5,671 bases of DNA. It comes from Lachnospiraceae bacterium (lineage in GTDB: Bacteria; Bacillota; Clostridia; Lachnospirales; Lachnospiraceae). Shown here piece after piece: positions 1 through 4,340 of the stretch. The stretch's first letter is position 1; the number at the start of each line of letters is the position of its first letter. Location of the stretch: positions 1-5,671 of the forward strand of contig JAGCRJ010000329.1 in the NCBI GenBank assembly GCA_017964745.1. Direction: 5' to 3'. The translations under genes were made by a program, and so were the position numbers. The notes under the pieces are model-generated. The model saw nothing but the letters and a program-made list of their open reading frames with translations, did not search any database and was not told the origin of the DNA.

Positions 1-1159
1 AAATGTGGCTCATCTTATCAGCGAATCCAAGCTGGTTAACATCTGCTGCGGAATCACAGCCGCCGATGATGGTGGTAGCATCGGTCTCAGCGAGAGCCTT
101 AGCTACTGCCTTGGTACCTGCTGCAAGAACGGGATTCTCAAATACGCCCATAGGTCCGTTCCAAACAACGGTCTTAGCGGACTTAACAGCCTCAGCATAA
201 AGAGCTGCGGTCTCGGGTCCGATATCAGCGCCTTCCTTATCTGCAGGAATGGCATCAGCCTTTACAACTTCGGTAGCGATGTCAGCCTTGTCGATAGGAT
301 CGGGGAATGCATCGATGAGAACGGTGTCAACGGGAAGAAGAAGCTGCTTGCCGTTCTTCTCAGCCTTCTCGATCATTTCCTTGCAGTAATCGATCTTGGT
401 CTCGTCAAGAAGGGACTTACCAACCTCATATCCCTTAGCCTTAAGGAAGGTGTATGCCATTCCGCCGCCGATGATGAGGGTATCGCACTTCTCGAGGAGG
501 TTATTGATAACGTTGAGCTTGTCAGCAACCTTAGCTCCGCCGAGGATTGCTACGAAAGGACGAACGGGATTCTCAACAGCATTTCCGAGGAAGTCGATCT
601 CCTTCTGCATGAGATATCCTACTGCGCAGTTGCCGCCCTTTTCGCGGACATACTTGGTAACTACGGAAACCGAAGCGTGTGCTCTGTGAGATGATCCGAA
701 TGCATCGCATACATAGTCATCGCAAAGATCAGCAAGTTCCTTAGCGAAAGCCTCGCCTGCCTTCTCGGGCTTGGTCTCTTCTTCCATACGGAAACGGGTA
801 TTCTGAAGAAGGATAACATCACCTTCGTTCATAGCGTTAACAGCTGCGGTGGTAGCTTCGCCGGTAACGGTATAATCGGAAATAAACTTAACTTCCTTGC
901 CGAGCTTCTCGGAAAGAGCCTTTGCAACGGGTGCAAGAGATTCCTTCTCGTTGGGTCCTTCCTTAACCTTGCCGAGGTGTGAGCAAAGAATGACCTTGCC
1001 ACCGTCATTAATAAGCTTCTTGATGGTAGGAAGAGCTGCTACGATACGAGTCTCGTCGGTGATCTCTCCGCTCTTGAGAGGAACGTTGAAATCGCATCTT
1101 ACGAGTACTCTTCTTCCTTTTGCATTAAAATCATCAACTGATTTCTTGTTTAATGCCAT
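1..1159 (-). CDS. pgk: Phosphoglycerate kinase, C-terminus cut off by window edge
   Basis: Cytosolic glycolytic enzyme that transfers the acyl phosphate of 1,3-bisphosphoglycerate to ADP, giving 3-phosphoglycerate and ATP. The visible 386 codons start MALNKKSVDDFNAKGRR. N-domain substrate motifs are RCDFNVP (residues 21-27), SHLG (60-63), QNTRFR (119-124) and SSHRAH (156-161). C-domain nucleotide motifs are ILGGAK (205-210), GGGMAYTF (231-238), LLPVDTV (274-280), WNGPMGVFE (333-341) and GGCDSAA (366-372). The frame runs off the left edge after DKMSHI, just before the usual STGGGASLEFLEGK tail, so roughly 25 residues are missing. The start is set by AAGGAG at 1173-1168, eight bases before ATG. 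It lies downstream of gap on the same strand, with a terminator hairpin between. Oddities: cysteine replaces the usual third glycine of GGGDS (Cys368), and VCDAF (150-154) replaces the common VNDAF. Identification is firm; the effect of these changes is unknown. Confidence 0.98.
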   Translation of the reverse strand, partial: MALNKKSVDDFNAKGRRVLVRCDFNVPLKSGEITDETRIVAALPTIKKLINDGGKVILCSHLGKVKEGPNEKESLAPVAKALSEKLGKEVKFISDYTVTGEATTAAVNAMNEGDVILLQNTRFRMEEETKPEKAGEAFAKELADLCDDYVCDAFGSSHRAHASVSVVTKYVREKGGNCAVGYLMQKEIDFLGNAVENPVRPFVAILGGAKVADKLNVINNLLEKCDTLIIGGGMAYTFLKAKGYEVGKSLLDETKIDYCKEMIEKAEKNGKQLLLPVDTVLIDAFPDPIDKADIATEVVKADAIPADKEGADIGPETAALYAEAVKSAKTVVWNGPMGVFENPVLAAGTKAVAKALAETDATTIIGGCDSAADVNQLGFADKMSHI

Positions 1160-1187
1160 GATCTAATCTCCTTGTTAATTTGTTGAT

Positions 1188-1218
1188 AAAAAAGGCCCGG
1201 CCCTTGCCGGACCGGGCC
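1188..1218 (-). terminator. Intrinsic terminator between gap and pgk
   Basis: Read on the minus strand, GGCCCGG (1218-1212) pairs perfectly with CCGGGCC (1200-1194). Two more G-C pairs are possible across a bulged base, closing on a small loop, and six T's follow at once (1193-1188). This is a textbook Rho-independent terminator shape. It begins about 28 bases after the gap stop codon and ends about 28 bases before the pgk start codon. No room for a separate full pgk promoter is visible after it, so it probably works as a partial terminator and/or a 3' stabiliser of gap mRNA. Confidence 0.9.
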
Positions 1219-1246
1219 CTCAGTACATATTTACATTTATTCCGGA

Positions 1247-2263
1247 TTACTTAAGAAGGCTTCCGAAGTGCTTGATGGTACGAACCATCTGGCTGGTGTA
1301 TGAATTCTCGTTGTCATACCATGAAACAACCTGAACCTGGGTGGTTCCGTTGTCAAGAGGAAGAACCATGGTCTGAGTAGCATCGAAGAGTGATCCGTAG
1401 GTCATTCCAACGATATCGCTGGAAACGATCTCATCGGTGTTGTATCCGAAGCTCTCGTTTGAAGCAGCCTTCATAGCGTCGTTGATCTGCTCCTTGGTTA
1501 CATTGCCTTCAACAACAGCGGTAAGGATGGTGGTTGATCCGGTAGGGGTAGGAACACGCTGAGCAGCGCCGATGAGCTTTCCGTTGAGCTCAGGGATAAC
1601 AAGGCCGATAGCCTTTGCAGCGCCGGTAGAGTTGGGAACGATGTTGCAAGCTGCTGCACGTGAACGTCTCTTGTCGCCCTTTCTCTGAGGTCCGTCGAGG
1701 GTCATCTGATCACCGGTGTAAGCGTGGATGGTGCACATGATGCCGGACTTGATGGTAGCAAGATCGTTAAGAGCCTTTGCCATAGGTGCAAGGCAGTTGG
1801 TGGTGCAGGATGCTGCAGAGATGATCTTGTCCTCAGCGGTAAGTGACTGGTGGTTAACGTTGTATACGATAGTAGGAAGATCGTTTCCTGCAGGAGCGGA
1901 AATGATAACGTGCTTAGCACCTGCATCGATGTGAGCCTGAGCCTTATCCTTGCTGGTGTAGAAACCGGTGCACTCAAGTACAACGTCTACTCCGAGCTGT
2001 CCCCAAGGAAGGTCTGCAGCCTTAGCTTCAGCATAGATGGTGATCTTCTTTCCGTCTACGGTGATGCTGTTCTCGTCGAAAGAAACCTTATCTGCTAATG
2101 CATACTTTCCCTGTGTTGAGTCATACTTAAGAAGATGAGCGAGCATCTCGGGAGAGGTAAGATCGTTGATAGCTACGATCTCGAATCCCTCAGCACCAAA
2201 CATCTGTCTGAAAGCAAGACGACCGATACGGCCAAAACCATTGATTGCAACTTTTACTGCCAT
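1247..2263 (-). CDS. gap: Glyceraldehyde-3-phosphate dehydrogenase, type I
   Basis: Cytosolic glycolytic enzyme that oxidatively phosphorylates glyceraldehyde 3-phosphate to 1,3-bisphosphoglycerate using NAD+. The 338 residues match the usual family length. Motifs seen: Rossmann loop NGFGRIGR (8-15), AIND (31-34; an acidic residue here is typical of NAD preference), ECTGFYTS (97-104), active-site SCTTNCLAP (152-160) with catalytic Cys153, TIHAYTGDQ (178-186) with catalytic-base His180, QRVPTPTGS (235-243), and C-terminal SWYDNENSY (314-322). The start is fixed by AGGAGG at 2278-2273, nine bases before ATG. A candidate promoter and an inverted repeat lie upstream, a terminator hairpin follows the stop, and pgk comes next, giving adjacent pathway steps. 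The frame is intact with no unusual active-site residue. The direction (glycolytic rather than gluconeogenic) is inferred from the pgk linkage. Confidence 0.99.
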   Translation of the reverse strand: MAVKVAINGFGRIGRLAFRQMFGAEGFEIVAINDLTSPEMLAHLLKYDSTQGKYALADKVSFDENSITVDGKKITIYAEAKAADLPWGQLGVDVVLECTGFYTSKDKAQAHIDAGAKHVIISAPAGNDLPTIVYNVNHQSLTAEDKIISAASCTTNCLAPMAKALNDLATIKSGIMCTIHAYTGDQMTLDGPQRKGDKRRSRAAACNIVPNSTGAAKAIGLVIPELNGKLIGAAQRVPTPTGSTTILTAVVEGNVTKEQINDAMKAASNESFGYNTDEIVSSDIVGMTYGSLFDATQTMVLPLDNGTTQVQVVSWYDNENSYTSQMVRTIKHFGSLLK

Positions 2264-2297
2264 TGAACAATTCCTCCTAGAAATTTGTTATTTTAAC

Positions 2298-2315
2298 TGA
2301 CAAAAAACTTTGTCA
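2298..2315. promoter_or_regulatory. Perfect inverted repeat in the gap leader, candidate operator
   Basis: TGACAAA (2298-2304) and TTTGTCA (2309-2315) form a perfect 7-base dyad with a 4-base spacer, 35 bases upstream of the gap start codon. Relative to the candidate promoter at 2368-2340 it falls at about +19 to +36, where a bound repressor could block elongation. Its minus-strand right arm also contains TTGACA, which could be the -35 of a second promoter with TAAAAT at 2295-2290 and a short 15-base spacer. It does not match the Rex consensus (TTGTTAA-N4-TTAACAA). No regulator is identified. It could also act as an RNA hairpin. Confidence 0.5.
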
Positions 2316-2339
2316 AATTTTTATCAGCCAACGAAAATC

Positions 2340-2368
2340 ATTTTACAAGTTTCACACTTTAAATTCAA
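2340..2368 (-). promoter_or_regulatory. Candidate sigma-A-type promoter for gap
   Basis: On the minus strand, -35 TTGAAT (2368-2363) and -10 TAAAAT (2345-2340) are separated by exactly 17 bases. Transcription would start near 2333 and give a leader of about 70 bases before the gap ATG. An alternative closer promoter (TTGACA 2316-2311, TAAAAT 2295-2290, spacer 15) has a better -35 but poor spacing and almost no room before the ribosome binding site. Prediction from sequence pattern only. Confidence 0.5.
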
Positions 2369-2398
2369 GTGAAAAACCGCAAAAAATCAGCGTTTGGA

Positions 2399-2429
2399 GA
2401 TAACGTTTGTTATCGGTTTACATAACCGA
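2399..2429. repeat. Two abutting inverted repeats after the zinc-ribbon gene
   Basis: GATAAC-GTTT-GTTATC (2399-2414) and TCGGTT-TACAT-AACCGA (2413-2429) are both perfect 6-base dyads sharing two bases. They lie 17 to 47 bases beyond the stop codon of the minus-strand zinc-ribbon gene and upstream of the gap promoter. Neither is followed directly by a T-tract, so they are not a canonical terminator. They may structure the 3' end of that transcript or serve as protein-binding sites for gap. The arms are short, so chance is possible. Confidence 0.4.
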
Positions 2430-2445
2430 AAAGCCGGTATGAACC

Positions 2446-2955
2446 TTACTGTCTCTTTCCGCAATCAGGGCAGAAAACGGAATCGGGCTCGAGATTTGCA
2501 CCGCACTGCTTGCATCTGGGCACAGCGGTGGGTCTCATCTTCTTTTCATCGGGCTTGGAAGGGAACTTGTATCCGCACATATTACAGAATTTAGATGCAA
2601 GAACAACTTCGTTCTCACAATCGGGGCAAGCCTTAAGTCCCTTAGCTGCAAGCTCTGCAGAGATGATCTTGTCCATCTTTTCCTTGATGTTCTTGATCCT
2701 GCCTACAGAATCGTTGAAAAGCGAAGGTCTGGGAAGTTCTCTGGGTCTGCCGGATGTAGGTGCACAGACTTCCTTGTAGAACTTGGAGCCGAGTTCGGTA
2801 TAAGCTTCGTTCAGCTTCTTCTTCAGCTCTTCCTTGTTGACGTTAACGAATTCATCGTTCTCTTTCTCTTCGTCAACAGCCTCAACCGCCTTAACTTCCT
2901 CGGTTGCGACAACCTCTTCCTCAACAGCCTTTTCTAATTCTTTTTTCTCTTCCAT
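2446..2955 (-). CDS. Double zinc-ribbon protein with acidic N-terminus, function unknown
   Basis: Predicted soluble protein of 169 residues with no signal peptide or membrane segment. Residues 2-37 are strongly acidic and Glu/Lys/Val rich. Residues 41-62 and about 83-105 look helical (KEELKKKLNEAYTELGSKFY; a second Lys/Ile-rich stretch ending in KIISAEL). Two tandem zinc ribbons follow: Cys110, Cys113, Cys124, Cys127, and Cys148, Cys151, Cys162, Cys165. Both are CxxC-x10-CxxC with the CPDC/CxxCG style of the zinc-ribbon folds common in Firmicutes. The layout (helical hairpin, then terminal ribbons) resembles uncharacterised clostridial zinc-ribbon proteins. Such ribbons often bind zinc and mediate protein or nucleic-acid contacts, but no specific function can be assigned. 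The start is ATG at 2955, with GGAGG six bases upstream. It is divergent from the phosphatase gene, and gap lies downstream on the same strand with its own promoter candidate. Confidence 0.9.
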   Translation of the reverse strand: MEEKKELEKAVEEEVVATEEVKAVEAVDEEKENDEFVNVNKEELKKKLNEAYTELGSKFYKEVCAPTSGRPRELPRPSLFNDSVGRIKNIKEKMDKIISAELAAKGLKACPDCENEVVLASKFCNMCGYKFPSKPDEKKMRPTAVPRCKQCGANLEPDSVFCPDCGKRQ

Positions 2956-2961
2956 GGATAC

Positions 2962-2966
2962 CCTCC
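2962..2966 (-). promoter_or_regulatory. Ribosome binding site deciding the zinc-ribbon start
   Basis: GGAGG within a GGGAGGG run on the minus strand, six bases before ATG at 2955. The open frame extends to a TTG at 2973, but that TTG lies upstream of this site and has no Shine-Dalgarno of its own, so the ATG is the start. Confidence 0.85.
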
Positions 2967-2980
2967 CTAACAATTTTTTT

Positions 2981-3004
2981 GGAAAAAGATACTGCCCTTT
3001 TTCC
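2981..3004 (-). promoter_or_regulatory. Perfect hairpin in the 5' leader of the zinc-ribbon gene
   Basis: GGAAAAAG and CTTTTTCC form a perfect 8-base inverted repeat (2981-2988 with 2997-3004) around an 8-base loop. It lies in the predicted leader of the minus-strand transcript, 14 bases before the Shine-Dalgarno. It is not followed by a T-run on the minus strand, so it is not a terminator. It may stabilise the leader or influence translation, or be an operator. Nothing links it to a known riboswitch. Confidence 0.45.
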
Positions 3005-3056
3005 CCTTCGTATGGATATTATCAGGTTAATCCACATTCAATAGGACAGCATATCG

Positions 3057-3085
3057 ATTATACCATCTGAACGATTTATTAAAAA
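3057..3085 (-). promoter_or_regulatory. Extended -10 promoter for the zinc-ribbon gene
   Basis: On the minus strand TATAAT (3062-3057) is a perfect -10 preceded by TGG (3065-3063), giving the TGnTATAAT extended motif. The -35 at 17-base spacing is only TTTTTA (3085-3080), which is tolerable for extended -10 promoters. Start near 3050, leader about 95 bases. Confidence 0.65.
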
Positions 3086-3093
3086 GGTATGTA

Positions 3094-3103
3094 ATTGTAC
3101 AAT
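3094..3103. promoter_or_regulatory. ATTGTACAAT palindrome between divergent promoters
   Basis: Perfect 10-base palindrome ATTGTACAAT lying between the two divergent -10 elements, just upstream of the plus-strand one. Its position suits an operator or activator site for one or both promoters, but it is short and AT-rich and could be chance. Confidence 0.3.
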
Positions 3104-3108
3104 ATAGA

Positions 3109-3117
3109 TGGTAAAAT
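3109..3117 (+). promoter_or_regulatory. Extended -10 promoter for the histidinol-phosphatase gene
   Basis: TGG-TAAAAT (3109-3117) is an extended -10 motif with five of six -10 matches. No good -35 is seen at 16-18 bases upstream. Start would be near 3124, leaving a leader of about 35 bases that includes the Shine-Dalgarno at 3147-3151. The 11 of 12 identical bases shared with the opposing minus-strand promoter support it. Confidence 0.5.
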
Positions 3118-3146
3118 ATCAGCACATTTACTCATGACTGGTGTTT

Positions 3147-3151
3147 GGAGG
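3147..3151 (+). promoter_or_regulatory. Ribosome binding site deciding the phosphatase start
   Basis: GGAGG (then AAAG) seven bases before ATG at 3159. An in-frame GTG at 3141 lies upstream of this site, so ATG at 3159 is the real start. Confidence 0.85.
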
Positions 3152-3158
3152 AAAGAAA

Positions 3159-3992
3159 ATGTCCATTATTTGTGATTGCCATATGCACTCTCACCATTCA
3201 GGTGACTCAGAGGCGTCAATGGAGTCTATGATCGAGAGGGCCATTGAGCTCGGTCTGGATACCATCACCTTTACTGAGCACCAGGATTTCAATTACGCAA
3301 AATCTCCCGAGGGAGAAACCGAATACTGTGACGAGAACGCATTTATGCTCAATGCAGACTCATATCTGTATGAACTTCTCGGCCTGCGTGAGAAATACAG
3401 GGATAAGATCCGCATCGAATTCGGTGTGGAGGTCGGTCTTCAGAAAAGCTGTGTAAAAGAAAACCTCATCTTCTGCCGAGACCATGAATATGATTTCATA
3501 ATCGGTTCCCTCCACCTTGTCGACGGCAAAGACCCTTACTACAGACAGTTCTTTGAAGGAAGGGATGAGAAGGAAGTACTCAGGCAGTATTTCACCGAAT
3601 ATCTTGAGAATATAAAGAAATTCCACAACTTTGACGTACTCGGCCATCTCGATTACATCATAAGGTACATGCCTAGCGGAATCCGCGAATATAACTACGC
3701 CGAATACGCTGATATCATTGACGAGATCTTCAGATATCTTATCGAAAACGAAAAAGGAATCGAGATCAACACCAAGGCAATGAGCAAGGGAATGAAGGAA
3801 TTCCATCCCTGCATGGCTGCTCTCAAGCGCTACCGTGAACTCGGCGGAGAGATCGTTACCGTAGGCTCCGATGCTCACAAGCCCGAGAACATCGCCGACC
3901 ACTTTGATAAGGTTCCGGGTGTGCTCGAAGAAGCCGGTTTCAAATACTACTGCATCTACGAAAACCGCCTTCCCGAATACCACAAACTCTAA
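3159..3992 (+). CDS. hisJ: Histidinol-phosphatase, PHP family (HisJ/HisK-like)
   Basis: Predicted cytosolic metal-dependent phosphatase of 277 residues, close to the HisJ/HisK length. The family removes phosphate from L-histidinol phosphate, the step before histidinol dehydrogenase in histidine synthesis. PHP metal motifs are all present in order: D-x-H-x-H (Asp6, His8, His10) within CDCHMHSHHSGD, TEH (39-41, His41), GVEVG (89-93, Glu91), GSLH (116-119, His119), GHLD (162-165, His163), and GSDAH (236-240, Asp238, His240). These are consistent with a trinuclear metal site. No other his genes are adjacent, so histidine specificity comes from whole-length family resemblance rather than context. 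Another PHP phosphoesterase substrate remains possible. The start is ATG at 3159 by its ribosome binding site. It shares a divergent control region with the zinc-ribbon gene, and a small membrane protein begins at the base after its stop. No T-box motif is visible upstream. Confidence 0.88.
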   Translation: MSIICDCHMHSHHSGDSEASMESMIERAIELGLDTITFTEHQDFNYAKSPEGETEYCDENAFMLNADSYLYELLGLREKYRDKIRIEFGVEVGLQKSCVKENLIFCRDHEYDFIIGSLHLVDGKDPYYRQFFEGRDEKEVLRQYFTEYLENIKKFHNFDVLGHLDYIIRYMPSGIREYNYAEYADIIDEIFRYLIENEKGIEINTKAMSKGMKEFHPCMAALKRYRELGGEIVTVGSDAHKPENIADHFDKVPGVLEEAGFKYYCIYENRLPEYHKL

Positions 3993-4292
3993 ATGAGAAA
4001 AACAAACCATGCAGCCTTGACAATAACCATATTATCTTTGATTCCGCCTTTGACATTCCTGATATATTGTATAGCTCCTTACGGAACACCGGTAACCGGA
4101 ATCTTTTTATTGCTGAAGCATCGAATAGTAAATGTTTTAGCAATGATATTGGCTTTCATTGGAATTGTCATCGGGCAGTTTTCATATAAACAGTTTAATG
4201 AAACAGCATCGGCATATTTTTCATTGGTACTGGGATTTGTATCAATAGTTTTAAACTCTTTATTATTTCTTATCCTAAATAGCTTGTTTTAA
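3993..4292 (+). CDS. Small three-helix membrane protein, unknown function
   Basis: Predicted 99-residue integral membrane protein that I do not recognise. Hydrophobic segments are at about residues 7-29, 45-64 and 74-98, with another apolar stretch at 33-41. Charged residues are few (Lys3, Lys42, Arg44, Lys66, Glu70). The last two helices, separated by YKQFNETAS, resemble the repeated apolar helical style of small DUF4190-like clostridial membrane proteins, but this is only a general likeness. The ATG begins at the base after the phosphatase stop (TAA-ATG), and no Shine-Dalgarno is visible before it, so translation probably relies on coupling or reinitiation. Base and codon use look clearly more AT-rich than in the phosphatase gene, suggesting separate origin or weak codon selection. 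A terminator follows the stop. It is probably a real gene because it fills the space up to that terminator and has a coherent membrane pattern. Confidence 0.7.
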   Translation: MRKTNHAALTITILSLIPPLTFLIYCIAPYGTPVTGIFLLLKHRIVNVLAMILAFIGIVIGQFSYKQFNETASAYFSLVLGFVSIVLNSLLFLILNSLF

Positions 4293-4303
4293 GACTATTT
4301 AAT

Positions 4304-4340
4304 AGAGTCACGGGAACTGTCCCCGTGACTCTTTTTCTTT
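4304..4340 (+). terminator. Strong intrinsic terminator for the phosphatase/membrane-protein unit
   Basis: AGAGTCACGGG (4304-4314) pairs perfectly with CCCGTGACTCT (4322-4332), an 11-base stem with a 7-base loop, followed by TTTTCTTT (4333-4340). It begins 12 bases after the membrane-protein stop. The convergent regulator gene ends at 4339, so both transcripts meet here. On the minus strand the stem is not followed by a good T-tract, so its function there is less certain. Confidence 0.9.

Noticed and set aside
5..694. Long plus-strand open frame of 229 codons opposite pgk
   Set aside because: It is exactly antisense to a full set of conserved PGK motifs, has no ribosome binding site, and its low-complexity Leu/Ser composition is typical of the reverse complement of a codon-biased gene.
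2320..2345. CcpA cre-like site upstream of gap
   Set aside because: The ATTTTCGTTGG stretch does not place the required TG, CG and CA positions at the cre spacing.
2956..2973. Upstream TTG start for the zinc-ribbon gene
   Set aside because: The strong GGGAGGG lies downstream of it and at the right distance from ATG at 2955.
3141..3158. Upstream GTG start for the phosphatase gene
   Set aside because: GGAGG at 3147-3151 lies inside the extension and positions ATG at 3159.
2960..3158. T-box or histidine-responsive leader before the phosphatase gene
   Set aside because: No T-box core (AGGGTGGNACCGCG-like) or terminator is present, and the predicted leader is only about 35 bases.
3360..4010. 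Minus-strand open frame of 216 codons opposite the phosphatase gene
   Set aside because: It is antisense to the PHP metal motifs, shows no Shine-Dalgarno, and its Val/Phe-rich sequence mirrors the sense codons.
4050..4075. TTGACA with TATAGC as an internal promoter in the small membrane gene
   Set aside because: The spacer is only 14 bases, the -10 is poor, and there is no start codon with a ribosome binding site downstream.
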